Made by a program: the position numbers and the translations under genes. This document shows positions 50,661 through 62,569 of a stretch of DNA of 64,000 nt, in pieces. Source of the stretch: Sophora flavescens (lineage: Eukaryota > Streptophyta > Magnoliopsida > Fabales > Fabaceae). Each line of letters opens with the position of its first letter. The first letter of the stretch is position 1. The notes beneath the pieces are model-generated. The model did no database searches and was not told the DNA's origin. It saw nothing but the letters and a program-made list of their open reading frames with translations. The DNA is taken from the NCBI GenBank assembly GCA_030762895.1, contig JAUPTC010000216.1, positions 1 to 64,000 of the forward strand. The letters run 5' to 3'.

Positions 50661-51284
50661 AGTGGTATCAAAGCTTAGGCTTTGGTTGAATTTCTGAGTT
50701 TTGTTCTTCATATTCTACCTATCTTCTTTTCTTCTTTTAAACCAACAAACTATCAAAAAAAAAATTACACTTTGATTCTATTTGTGAAGGGAAAATTTCG
50801 TGGTTGTTGTTCTTGCTCAAAAAAAAATTGCAAGTGTGATTCTCTTCTTCAAAGTTTGAAAAAAAAATTGCACAAATTATAAGGAAAAAAAAAAGTGTGC
50901 ATGAAATCTTGGAAAAAAAAAGAGAAGAGAAGAGAAGAGAAGAGAAAAGTCTATTTGAGCAATTTGTGTTCTTGAAAAAAAATATTTCCCTTCTTCCTTT
51001 GTTCTTATTTCCCATAGCTTTGCTTTTCTAGCCTTTCATTTTATTCTCCTGTTTTTTGATAAGTTTTGTGATTTTTGTTACTTGATTTTTGGATTTTTGT
51101 GTGGATTGTGTTTGACTCCTCTAAGGCCTAAGAGAGAACAATTGAGTGGAAAAAGGCAAGAGTGAAGATTACATCTTGTGTGGAAAAAGCCAATTGAGTG
51201 AAATACCTTTGTGTGCACAAGTGAGGGAGTGTAGTGAGGAATTTTATAATTTCTTGTTATCTTTTGATATTGTGTGTTCAAGTG

Positions 51285-51869
51285 ATGGCAGCCCATGAAG
51301 ACAGTCCATCATTTTCTCCAAGGTCTTCAACTCTTTATGCTAGAATGACTACTCAAATACAAAACCTTCAAAGGCAAATGGAGCAAATGAGTGCAAATTA
51401 TGATAGACAACTTGCCATCCTTCAAAACCGAGAAGATAGAATTGAAAGGGTCAAGATCCAAGTTCCTACCTTTCATGGGAAGAATGATCCCGAAGTCTAT
51501 TTGGAATGGGAGATGAAGATAGAGCAAGTGTTCAATTGCAATAATTACAATGAGAAAAAGAAAATGAAGTTAGCATCTCTTCAATTTAAGGACTATGCAC
51601 TTGTTTGGTGGGATCAATTTAAAAAAGAGAGAAGACGATGTGGGGCGGAGCCTATTGAGACTTGGGTTGAGATGAGAAAAATAATGAGGAGAAGATATGC
51701 TCCATACCATTGCCATAGAGTTCTTCACAACAAATTAACGAATGAGGGCAACACTTCAACCTCTAAGGAGGCCGTGGCAAGTGCTCATGGAAAGAAACCT
51801 ATGGAAGTCTCTCCTAATTTGAGAGAAAATGAAAAAAATAGTGAAAAAAAATTTGAAAAAAAAGAGTGA
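51285..51869 (+). pseudogene. array unit 5 gag-derived frame
   Basis: Same frame, with DQFKKERRR for DQFQKERRR. Confidence 0.75.
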
Positions 51870-52563
51870 TGAAAATGTGAAAAAGAATCAAGAAAAAAAA
51901 TGTGAAAAAAATGAGAGTATGGAAAAGAGTGAGAGACAAGAAAAAGATGAGAGCAAAACAAAAAGTGAGGAGGAAAAAGTAAATGCATGTTTTGATGTTT
52001 TTCCTAACTCTTTGCCTACTTGTGTTGATTCTCTTTTGAAGGAAATTGAAGATGTTCCTCCAATGGAAGCTCGCAAGACAACCGATGTAATTGAAGAGCT
52101 CATCCAAAAGGAGGTACCCCATGGTTTGGAAACTTGCATGGATTCCCAAATGCTCAACCAATCACCCACTCTTGCTTTACCTCCTATTGAAATATATTTT
52201 GAACTTAAGTCTGAAGCACCCAATGTGATTGTGAGGAATACTTTAGATGGACCACCCATATCTAATTTTGGTGATGAAGATTGTTTCAATTCGAGGTCGA
52301 ATTCACTCAAAGAAGGAGGGGATGATATGAGCCAAGGGGGGGCAAGTCAACTTGTCATCAAGAATGATATGAGCCCAATAAGGAGCATGGACCAAGGAGC
52401 ACTAAAAGGACTTGGTGGGTCTAAGACAAGAGCAAGAGCCAAGAAAGACCAAGAAGTTCTAAACCAAATAGTGTCAACCTTGATGGAAACAAGCCCAAGT
52501 TCAAGTCTTGATGGAGTGGAGGACAAAATGGTTACTTATCTCATCCAACTTGAAGACCCATGA
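51829..52563 (+). pseudogene. array unit 5 K/E tract, pre-RT-like segment and tail
   Basis: A 244-codon frame that runs through the 7-G form of LTR 6 to the tail end. Confidence 0.72.
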
Positions 52564-53254
52564 TGGGCTTGGACGTCCACTTCCCATATTATCATTTTCT
52601 AGTTTATTTCTTTTAAATAAAGTGCAATAAACTTGGGTTTTATGAAGAATTTCGAATTTGGGTGCGTAGTGGGAGGAATCTTGTTGGTTTGCATACCAAT
52701 AGTAACTCCTTTAAGTTTTTAGCCTTTTTTTTATGTTTTGTTACTTATGTGGGAGTTACACTTTTAATTTGAGAAATAAGTGTGGCTGCTACATAATGAT
52801 AGAGAGAGGGTAATAAGTCACTATTAAGTGGTTGAGTTATGTGTGAGTTTAGTAAGTCATGAATAGGCTAGTTATGTGGGGGTTATGGAATCATTGGGAA
52901 GACAAAGGGTGAAGCCAAATGTTGGCAGCCACACCCCTATATGTAACATGCCTAAACACATGAATAAACAACTTGGATGTTGAATTTGGATTGAAATCCA
53001 TTTGTGAGAGAATTGTCTCTCTTTGGTTCTTGGTTGAGCCAACTATTGTTCTTATCAAGAATCCAAGATTCTTGTGGCGAACTTCATAGGCTTATCAAAC
53101 TCTCTAGTTTGTGGCGCCATACCATCTCTAATCTTCACCATTTTCATATTTTCTTCTTCTTATTTTGCTTCCAAAAATTGGTTTCGCATTAACTTGTTAA
53201 GAATTCAACCAAATAGATCTTCAACAAGGCAACCTCACCATTTGGTTGTCATCA
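52323..53254 (+). repeat. array LTR 6
   Basis: G-run of 7, GAGCCAAC, GGTGCGTAG. Confidence 0.95.
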
Positions 53255-53878
53255 AGTGGTATCAAAGCTTAGGCTTTGGTTGAATTTCTGAGTTTTGTTC
53301 TTCATATTCTACCTATCTTCTTTTCTTCTTTTAAACCAACAAACTATCAAAAAAAAAATTACACTTTGATTCTATTTGTGAAGGGAAAATTTCGTGGTTG
53401 TTGTTCTTGCTCAAAAAAAAATTGCAAGTGTGATTCTCTTCTTCAAAGTTTGAAAAAAAAATTGCACAAATTATAAGGAAAGAAAAGTGTGCATGAAATC
53501 TTGGAAAAAAAAAAAGAGAAGAGAAGAGAAGAGAAGAGAAAAGTCTATTTGAGCAATTTGTGTTCTTGAAAAAAAATATTTCCCTTCTTCCTTTGTTCTT
53601 ATTTCCCATAGCTTTGCTTTTCTAGCCTTTCATTTTATTCTCCTGTTTTTTGATAAGTTTTGTGATTTTTGTTACTTGATTTTTGGATTTTTGTGTGGAT
53701 TGTGTTTGACTCCTCTAAGGCCTAAGAGAGAACAATTGAGTGGAAAAAGGCAAGAGTGAAGATTACATCTTGTGTGGAAAAAGCCAATTGAGTGAAATAC
53801 CTTTGTGTGCACAAGTGAGGGAGTGTAGTGAGGAATTTTATAATTTCTTGTTATCTTTTGATATTGTGTGTTCAAGTG

Positions 53879-54463
53879 ATGGCAGCCCATGAAGACAGTC
53901 CATCATTTTCTCCAAGGTCTTCAACTCTTTATGCTAGAATGACTACTCAAATACAAAACCTTCAAAGGCAAATGGAGCAAATGAGTGCAAATTATGATAG
54001 ACAACTTGCCATCCTTCAAAACCGAGAAGATAGAATTGAAAGGGTCAAGATCCAAGTTCCTACCTTTCATGGGAAGAATGATCCCGAAGTCTATTTGGAA
54101 TGGGAGATGAAGATAGAGCAAGTGTTCAATTGCAATAATTACAATGAGAAAAAGAAAATGAAGTTAGCATCTCTTCAATTTAAGGACTATGCACTTGTTT
54201 GGTGGGATCAATTTCAAAAAGAGAGAAGACGATGTGGGGCGGAGCCTATTGAGACTTGGGTTGAGATGAGAAAAATAATGAGGAGAAGATATGCTCCATA
54301 CCATTGCCATAGAGTTCTTCACAACAAATTAACGAATGAGGGCAACACTTCAACCTCTAAGGAGGCCGTGGCAAGTGCTCATGGAAAGAAACCTATGGAA
54401 GTCTCTCCTAATTTGAGAGAAAATGAAAAAAATAGTGAAAAAAAATTTGAAAAAAAAGAGTGA
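53879..54463 (+). pseudogene. array unit 6 gag-derived frame
   Basis: Same frame and A-run shift. Confidence 0.75.
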
Positions 54464-55157
54464 TGAAAATGTGAAAAAGAATCAAGAAAAAAAATGTGAA
54501 AAAAATGAGAGTATGGAAAAGAGTGAGAGACAAGAAAAAGATGAGAGCAAAACAAAAAGTGAGGAGGAAAAAGTAAATGCATGTTTTGATGTTTTTCCTA
54601 ACTCTTTGCCTACTTGTGTTGATTCTCTTTTGAAGGAAATTGAAGATGTTCCTCCAATGGAAGCTCGCAAGACAACCGATGTAATTGAAGAGCTCATCCA
54701 AAAGGAGGTACCCCATGGTTTGGAAACTTGCATGGATTCCCAAATGCTCAACCAATCACCCACTCTTGCTTTACCTCCTATTGAAATATATTTTGAACTT
54801 AAGTCTGAAGCACCCAATGTGATTGTGAGGAATACTTTAGATGGACCACCCATATCTAATTTTGGTGATGAAGATTGTTTCAATTCGAGGTCGAATTCAC
54901 TCAAAGAAGGAGGGGATGATATGAGCCAAGGGTGGGCAAGTCAACTTGTCATCAAGAATGATATGAGCCCAATAAGGAGCATGGACCAAGGAGCACTAAA
55001 AGGACTTGGTGGGTCTAAGACAAGAGCAAGAGCCAAGAAAGACCAAGAAGTTCTAAACCAAATAGTGTCAACCTTGATGGAAACAAGCCCAAGTTCAAGT
55101 CTTGATGGAGTGGAGGACAAAATGGTTACTTATCTCATCCAACTTGAAGACCCATGA
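54423..55157 (+). pseudogene. array unit 6 K/E tract, pre-RT-like segment and tail
   Basis: A 244-codon frame. LTR 7 carries GGGTGGG, read as SQGWASQLV. Confidence 0.72.
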
Positions 55158-55848
55158 TGGGCTTGGACGTCCACTTCCCATATTATCATTTTCTAGTTTA
55201 TTTCTTTTAAATAAAGTGCAATAAACTTGGGTTTTATGAAGAATTTCGAATTTGGGTGCGTAGTGGGAGGAATCTTGTTGGTTTGCATACCAATAGTAAC
55301 TCCTTTAAGTTTTTAGCCTTTTTTTTATGTTTTGTTACTTATGTGGGAGTTACACTTTTAATTTGAGAAATAAGTGTGGCTGCTACATAATGATAGAGAG
55401 AGGGTAATAAGTCACTATTAAGTGGTTGAGTTATGTGTGAGTTTAGTAAGTCATGAATAGGTTAGTTATGTGGGGGTTATGGAATCATTGGGAAGACAAA
55501 GGGTGAAGCCAAATGTTGGCAGCCACACCCCTATATGTAACATGCCTAAACACATGAATAAACAACTTGGATGTTGAATTTGGATTGAAATCCATTTGTG
55601 AGAGAATTGTCTCTCTTTGGTTCTTGGTTGAGCCAACTATTGTTCTTATCAAGAATCCAAGATTCTTGTGGCGAACTTCATAGGCTTATCAAACTCTCTA
55701 GTTTGTGGTGCCATACCATCTCTAATCTTCACCATTTTCATATTTTCTTCTTCTTATTTTGCTTCCAAAAATTGGTTTCGCATTAACTTGTTAAGAATTC
55801 AACCAAATAGATCTTCAACAAGGCAACCTCACCATTTGGTTGTCATCA
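54917..55848 (+). repeat. array LTR 7 (outer right)
   Basis: GGGTGGG shared with LTR 5, GAGCCAAC, GGTGCGTAG, plus a private GGTTAGTTATG near 55460. It ends TTGTCATCA and meets TGGCG. Confidence 0.95.
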
Positions 55849-57778
55849 TGGCGTGAGGGTCATTCCTTAACCATGGGAACATGGGTTAATCATGGGATCA
55901 TGGTAAATGGTTCATGGGTTAACCATCGGATTATGGCGTCTCGGTCATTGTTAGCCATGGGATCATGGTAAAAGGGTCATGGGTTAACCATGTGATCATG
56001 ACAAGAGGGTCATGGGTTAACCTTGGGATCATGACGTTAGGGTCATGGGTTAATCATGGGATCATGGCATTAAGGTCATAGGTTAACCATGAGATCATGG
56101 TAAGAAGGTCATTGGATGACCATGGGATCATGACAAGAGGGTCATGTGTTAACCATGGGATCATGGCGTCAATGTCATAGGTTAACCATGGGATCATTGC
56201 AAGAGGGTCATGGGTTAACCATGGGATCATGTCGTCAGATTCATTGGTTAAGTTTCGGATCATGGCATGAGGGTCATGGGTTAGCCTTATGATCATTGCA
56301 TGTGGGTCATAGGTTACCCATGGGATCATGGCGTGAGGGTCATGGGTTAACCATAGGATCATGTCGTCAGGGTCAAGGTTTAACCATGGGATCACGACAA
56401 GTGGTTCATGTGTTATCCTACTGATCAAGGCAAGTGGGTCATTGGTTAACCCTAATTATTGTGTGAAGGTCATGGGATCATGGCAAGACAGTCATGGGTT
56501 AACCATAGGATCATGGTAAAAGGGTCATGGGGTAACCATTGGATCCTGGCATGATGGTCATGGGTTAACCATGGTGTCTTGGCGTGACGGTCAAGGGTTA
56601 ACCATGGGATCACGACAAGAAGGTCATGGGATAACTTGGGATCATGGCAAGTGGATTGTGGGTTAACAATGGGATCATGTTGAGTGGTTCATGGTTTAAC
56701 CATGGGATCATGGTGTCAGTGTCATCGGTTAACTATGGGATCACGGTGTGAGGGTCATGGGTTAATCATGGGATCATGACAAATGGAACATGGGTTAACC
56801 ATGGGATCATGGCAAGTGGGTCATGGGTTAAGCATGGAATCATGGAAAGTTGGTCCTTGATTAACCATGGGATCACAACAATGGGTTGGGTTAACCAAGT
56901 GATTATGGTAAGAGGGTCATGCGTTAACCATGGGATCATGGCGTCAGGGTCATGGGTTAACAATGAGATCATGGCAAGAGGATCAAGGGTTAACCATGGG
57001 ATCATGGTAAGAGGGTCATGCGTTAACCTTGGGATCATGGCGTGAGGGTCATGGGTTAACCATTTGATCATGGCGTTAGGGTCATGGGTTAACCATGGGA
57101 TCATGGCAAGTGGGTCATGGGTTAACCATGGGATTGTGGCAAGTTGGTCATGGGTTAAGCATGGAATCATGGCAAGTGGGTCCTGGATTAACCAGGGGAT
57201 CACGACAATGGATTTTTGTTTAACCATGCTATCATGGAAAGAGGGTCATGGGTTATCCAAGGGATCAATTCAAGAGGGTCATGGGTTAACGATGGGATCA
57301 ACGACGTCAAGGTCATGGGTTAATCATGTGATCATGACAAGGGGATCATGGGTTAACCATGGGATCATGCAAAGGGGGTCATGTGTTAACCATGGGATCA
57401 TGGCAATTTGGTCAGGTGTTAATCATGGGATTATTGTGTGAGGGTCAAGGGTCAACCATTGGATCATGGCGTGAGAGTTATGTGTTAACTATGGGATCAT
57501 GTCAAGAGGGTCATGGGTTAACCGTGGGATCATGGCGTGAGGTCATGGGTTAACCATGGGATCATGGCAAATGGGCCATGGGCTAACCATGGGATTATGG
57601 CGTCAGGGCCATGGGTTAACCATGGGATCATGGTAAACGGGTCATGGGTTAACCATAGGATTATGACAAGAGGGTCAAGGGTTAACCTTGGGATCATGGC
57701 GTTAGGGTCATGGGATAACCATGGGATGATGGCAAGTGGGTCATGGGTTAACCTTGGGATCATGGAAAATGGGTCATG
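55849..57778 (+). repeat. 33-bp satellite, second copy, right of the array
   Basis: It starts with the right TGGCG duplication and continues the satellite in the phase of 34993 onward. It is shorter than the first copy by roughly 220 bp, in what look like whole or near-whole monomer deletions. Confidence 0.95.
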
Positions 57779-58278
57779 NNNNNNNNNNNNNNNNNNNNNN
57801 NNNNNNNNNNNNNNNNNNNNNNNNNNNNNNNNNNNNNNNNNNNNNNNNNNNNNNNNNNNNNNNNNNNNNNNNNNNNNNNNNNNNNNNNNNNNNNNNNNNN
57901 NNNNNNNNNNNNNNNNNNNNNNNNNNNNNNNNNNNNNNNNNNNNNNNNNNNNNNNNNNNNNNNNNNNNNNNNNNNNNNNNNNNNNNNNNNNNNNNNNNNN
58001 NNNNNNNNNNNNNNNNNNNNNNNNNNNNNNNNNNNNNNNNNNNNNNNNNNNNNNNNNNNNNNNNNNNNNNNNNNNNNNNNNNNNNNNNNNNNNNNNNNNN
58101 NNNNNNNNNNNNNNNNNNNNNNNNNNNNNNNNNNNNNNNNNNNNNNNNNNNNNNNNNNNNNNNNNNNNNNNNNNNNNNNNNNNNNNNNNNNNNNNNNNNN
58201 NNNNNNNNNNNNNNNNNNNNNNNNNNNNNNNNNNNNNNNNNNNNNNNNNNNNNNNNNNNNNNNNNNNNNNNNNNNNNN
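57779..58278. other. assembly gap, 500 N
   Basis: It separates the satellite from an array in the opposite orientation. Confidence 1.
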
Positions 58279-58421
58279 TTTTGAAGGATGGCAAGTTGTC
58301 TATCATAATTTGCACTCATTTGCTCCATTTGCCTTTGAAGGTTTTGTATTTGAGTAGTCATTCTAGCATAAAGAGTTGACAACCTTGGAGAAAATGATGG
58401 ACTATCTTCATGGCCTGCCAT
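58279..58421 (-). pseudogene. gag N-terminus cut by the gap
   Basis: MAGHEDSPSFSPRLSTLYAR and the following coiled coil are present up to RQLAILQ. The rest is lost in the gap. Confidence 0.7.
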
Positions 58422-59050
58422 CACTTGAACACACAATATCAAAAGACAACAAGAAATTATAAAATTCTTCACTACACTCCCTCACTTGTGCACACAAATG
58501 TATTTCACTCAATTGGCTTTTTCCACACAAGATGTAATTTTCACTCTTGCCTTTTTCCACTCAATTGTTCTCTTTTAGGCCTTAGAGGAGTCAAACACAA
58601 TCCACACAAAAATCCAAAAATCAAGTAACAAAAATCACAAAACTTATCAAAAAACAGGAGAATAAAATGAAAGGCTAGAAAAGCAAAGCTATGGGAAATA
58701 AGAACAAAGGAAGAAGGGATTTTTTTTTTCAAGAACACAAATTGCTCAAATAGACTTTTCTCTTCTCTTCTCTTCTCTTCTCTTCTCTTTTTTTTTTCCA
58801 AGATTTCATGCACACTTTTTTTTCCTTATAATTTGTGCAATTTTTTTTTCAAACTTTGAAGAAGAGAATCACACTTGCAATTTTTTTTTTGAGCAAGAAC
58901 AACAACCACGAAATTTTCCCTTCACAAATAGAATCAAAGTGTATTTTTTTTTTTTTGATAGTTTGTTGGTTTAAAAGAAGAAAAGAAGATAGGTAGAAGA
59001 TGAAGAACAAAACTCAGAAATTCAACCAAAGCCTAAGCTTTGATACCACT
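58422..59050 (-). other. leader of the first minus-array unit
   Basis: Untranslated, with two GTGGAAAAAG(C/G)C motifs (about 58510-58565), a GAGAA microsatellite (about 58755-58795), A/T runs and the primer site at about 59037-59048. Confidence 0.8.
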
Positions 59051-59977
59051 TGATGACAACCCAAATGGTGAGGTTGCCTTGTTGAAGATCTATTTGGTTG
59101 AATTCTTAACAAGTTAATGCGAAACCAATTTTTGGAAAAATAAGAAGAAGAAAATATGAAAATGGTGAATATTAGAGATGGTATGACGCCACAAACTAGA
59201 GAGTTTGATAAGCCTATGAAGTTCGCCACAAGAATCTTGGATTCTTGATAAGAACAATAGTTAGCTCAACCAAGAACCAAAGAGAACAAAGTTCTCACAA
59301 ATGGATTTCAATCCAAATTCAACTTCCAAGTTGTTTATTCATGTGTTTAGGCATGTTACATATAGGGGTATGGCTGCCAACATTTGGCTTCACCCTTTGT
59401 CTTCCCAATGATTCCATAACCCCCACATAACTAGCCTATTCATGACTTACTAAACTCACACATAACTCAACCACTTAATAGTGACTTATTACCCTCTCTC
59501 TATCATTATGTAGCAGCCACACTTATTTCTCAAATTAAAAGTGTAACTCCCACATAAGAAACAAAACATAAAAAAGGCTAAAAACTTAAAGGAGTTACTA
59601 TTGGTATGCAAACCAACAAGATTCCTCCCACTATGCACCCAAATTCGAAATTCTTCATAAAACCCAAGTTTATTGCACTTTATTTAATAGAAATAAAGTA
59701 GAAAATGATAATATGGGAAGTGGACGTCCAAGCCCATCATGGGTCTTCAAGTTGGATGAGATAAGTAACCATTTTGTCCTCCACTCCATCAAGACTTGAA
59801 CTTGGGCTTGTTTCCATCAAGGTTGACACTATTTGGTTTAGAACTTCTTGGGCTTTCTTGGCTCTTGCTCTTGTCTTAGACCCACCAAGTCCTTTTAGTG
59901 CTCCTTGGTCCATGCTCCTTATTGGGCTCATATCATTCTTGATGACAAGTTGACTTGCCCCCCCTTGGCTCATATCA
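59051..59977 (-). repeat. minus-array LTR 1
   Basis: On the minus strand it starts TGATATGAGCC after the tract AAGAAGGAGGGGA and ends TTGTCATCA. Twin hairpins are present near 59192-59248. Confidence 0.95.
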
Positions 59978-61014
59978 TCCCCTCCTTCTTTGGGTGAATT
60001 CGACCTCGAATTGAAATAATCTTCATCACCAAAATTAGATATTGGTGGTCCATCTAAAGTATTCCTCACAATCACATTGGGTGCTTCAGACTTAAGTTCA
60101 AAATATATTTCAATAGGAGGTAAAGCAAGAGTGGGTGATTGGTTGAGCATTTTGGAATCCATGCAAGTTTCCAAACCATGGGGTACTTCCTTTTGGATGA
60201 GCTCTTCAATTACATCGGTTGTCTTGCAAGCTTCCATTGGAGGAACATCTTCGATTTCCTTCAAAAGAGAATCAACACAAGTAGGCAAAGAGTTAGGAAA
60301 AACAACAAAACATGCATTTACTTTTTCCTCCTCACTTTTTGTTTTGCTCTCATCTTTTTCTTGTCTCTCACTCTTTTCCATACTCTCATTTTTTTCACAT
60401 TTTTTTTCTTGATTCTTTTTCACATTTTCATCACTCTTCTTTTCAAATTTTTTTTCACTCTTTTTTTCATTTTCTCTCAAATTAGGAGAGACTTCCATAG
60501 GTTTCTTTCCATGAGCACTTGCCACGGCCTCCTTAGAGGTTGAAGTGTTGCCCTCATTCGTTAATTTGTTGTGAAGAACTCTATGGCAATGGTATGGAGC
60601 ATATCTTCTCCTCATTATTTTTCTCATCTCAACCCAAGTCTCAATAGGCTCCGCCCCACATCGTCTTCTCTCTTTTTGAAATTGATCCCACCAAACAAGT
60701 GCATAGTCCTTAAATTGAAGAGATGCTAACTTCATTTTCTTTTTCTCATTGTAATTATTGCAATTGAACACTTGCTCTATCTTCATCTCCCATTCCAAAT
60801 AGACTTCGGGATCATTCTTCCCATGAAAGGTAGGAACTTGGATCTTGACCCTTTCAATTCTATCTTCTCGGTTTTGAAGGATGGCAAGTTGTCTATCATA
60901 ATTTGCACTCATTTGCTCCATTTGCCTTTGAAGGTTTTGTATTTGAGTAGTCATTCTAGCATAAAGAGTTGACAACCTTGGAGAAAATGATGGACTATCT
61001 TCATGGCCTGCCAT
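59737..61014 (-). CDS. intact gag-derived protein of the non-autonomous gypsy family
   Basis: This is a 425-codon frame without interruption, the only one of its family here. It starts at MAGHEDSPSFSPRL (an upstream in-frame ATG at 61065 lies in the leader). The order is coiled coil; half capsid domain (YLEWEMKIEQVFNCNNY, ALVWWDQFQKERRR); deletion junction at HNKLTNEGNTSTSKEA; K/E tract of about 70 residues; EEKVNACFVVFPNSLPTCVD; KEVPHGLETCMDSKMLNQSP; NSRSNSPKEGG; and the LTR-encoded tail GLGGSKTRARAKKAQEVL. No zinc knuckle, protease, RT or integrase is present. It shows what the frame of the 39-56 kb units was before the A-run shift. A role in particle assembly is inferred only from the capsid fragment. 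Confidence 0.82.
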   Translation of the reverse strand: MAGHEDSPSFSPRLSTLYARMTTQIQNLQRQMEQMSANYDRQLAILQNREDRIERVKIQVPTFHGKNDPEVYLEWEMKIEQVFNCNNYNEKKKMKLASLQFKDYALVWWDQFQKERRRCGAEPIETWVEMRKIMRRRYAPYHCHRVLHNKLTNEGNTSTSKEAVASAHGKKPMEVSPNLRENEKKSEKKFEKKSDENVKKNQEKKCEKNESMEKSERQEKDESKTKSEEEKVNACFVVFPNSLPTCVDSLLKEIEDVPPMEACKTTDVIEELIQKEVPHGLETCMDSKMLNQSPTLALPPIEIYFELKSEAPNVIVRNTLDGPPISNFGDEDYFNSRSNSPKEGGDDMSQGGASQLVIKNDMSPIRSMDQGALKGLGGSKTRARAKKAQEVLNQIVSTLMETSPSSSLDGVEDKMVTYLIQLEDP

Positions 61015-61065
61015 CACTTGAACACACAATATCAAAAGACAACAAGAAATTATAAAATTCTTCAC

Positions 61066-61642
61066 TACACTCCCTCACTTGTGCACACAAATGTATTTCA
61101 CTCAATTGGCTTTTTCCACACAAGATGTAATTTTCACTCTTGCCTTTTTCCACTCAATTGTTCTCTTTTAGGCCTTAGAGGAGTCAAACACAATCCACAC
61201 AAAAATCCAAAAATCAAGTAACAAAAATCACAAAACTTATCAAAAAACAGGAGAATAAAATGAAAGGCTAGAAAAGCAAAGCTATGGGAAATAAGAACAA
61301 AGGAAGAAGGGAAATATTTTTTTTTCAAGAACACAAATTGCTCAAATAGACTTTTCTCTTCTCTTCTCTTCTCTTCTCTGTTTTTTTTTTCCAAGATTTC
61401 ATGCACACTTTTCTTTCCTTATAATTTGTGCAATTTTTTTTTCAAACTTTGAAGAAGAGAATCACACTTGCAATTTTTTTTTTGAGCAAGAACAACAACC
61501 ACGAAATTTTCCCTTCACAAATAGAATCAAAGTGTATTTTTTTTTTTTGATAGTTTGTTGGTTTAAAAGAAGAAAAGAAGATAGGTAGAAGATGAAGAAC
61601 AAAACTCAGAAATTCAACCAAAGCCTAAGCTTTGATACCACT
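61066..61642 (-). other. leader and primer site of the second minus-array unit
   Basis: Same composition as 58422-59050, with a shorter GAGAA microsatellite. Primer site at about 61629-61640. Confidence 0.8.
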
Positions 61643-62569
61643 TGATGACAACCCAAATGGTGAGGTTGCCTTGTTGAAGATCTATTTGGTTGAATTCTTA
61701 ACAAGTTAATGCGAAACCAATTTTTGGAAAAATAAGAAGAAGAAAATATGAAAATGGTGAATATTAGAGATGGTATGACGCCACAAACTAGAGAGTTTGA
61801 TAAGCCTATGAAGTTCGCCACAAGAATCTTGGATTCTTGATAAGAACAATAGTTAGTTCAACCAAGAACCAAAGAGAACAAAGTTCTCACAAATGGATTT
61901 CAATCCAAATTCAACTTCCAAGTTGTTTATTCATGTGTTTAGGCATGTTACATATAGGGGTATGGCTGCCAACATTTGGCTTCACCCTTGGTCTTCCCAA
62001 TGATTCCATAACCCCCACATAACTAGCCTATTCATGACTTACTAAACTCACACATAACTCAACCACTTAATAGTGACTTATTACCCTCTCTCTATCATTA
62101 TGTAGCAGCCACACTTATTTCTCAAATTAAAAGTGTAACTCCCACATAAGAAACAAAACATAAAAAAAGGCTAAAAACTTAAAGGAGTTACTATTGGTAT
62201 GCAAACCAACAAGATTCCTCCCACTATGCACCCAAATTCGAAATTCTTCATAAAACCCAAGTTTATTGCACTTTATTTAATAGAAATAAAGTAGAAAATG
62301 ATAATATGGGAAGTGGACGTCCAAGCCCATCATGGGTCTTCAAGTTGGATGAGATAAGTAACCATTTTGTCCTCCACTCCATCAAGACTTGAACTTGGGC
62401 TTGTTTCCATCAAGGTTGACACTATTTGGTTTAGAACTTCTTGGGCTTTCTTGGCTCTTGCTCTTGTCTTAGACCCACCAAGTCCTTTTAGTGCTCCTTG
62501 GTCCATGCTCCTTATTGGGCTCATATCATTCTTGATGACAAGTTGACTTGCCCCCCTTGGCTCATATCA
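61643..62569 (-). repeat. minus-array LTR 2
   Basis: Nearly identical to 59051-59977, with a 6-G instead of 7-G run at its start. The tail is therefore out of frame with the internal region (tail open at 62330-62524). Confidence 0.95.

Larger units (their letters stand above)
39355..55848 (+). mobile_element. tandem array of a gag-only gypsy element: 7 LTRs, 6 internal regions
   Basis: LTR starts are at 39355, 41948, 44548, 47137, 49729, 52323 and 54917, giving periods of 2593, 2600, 2589, 2592, 2594 and 2594 bp. Each internal region has a primer site, leader, a gag-derived frame, a K/E tract, a pre-RT-like segment and a polypurine tract, and each internal LTR is shared by two units. The whole block is flanked by TGGCG at 39350-39354 and 55849-55853. 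RT, RNase H, integrase, protease and the gag zinc knuckle are absent, so the element is non-autonomous. Confidence 0.95.
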
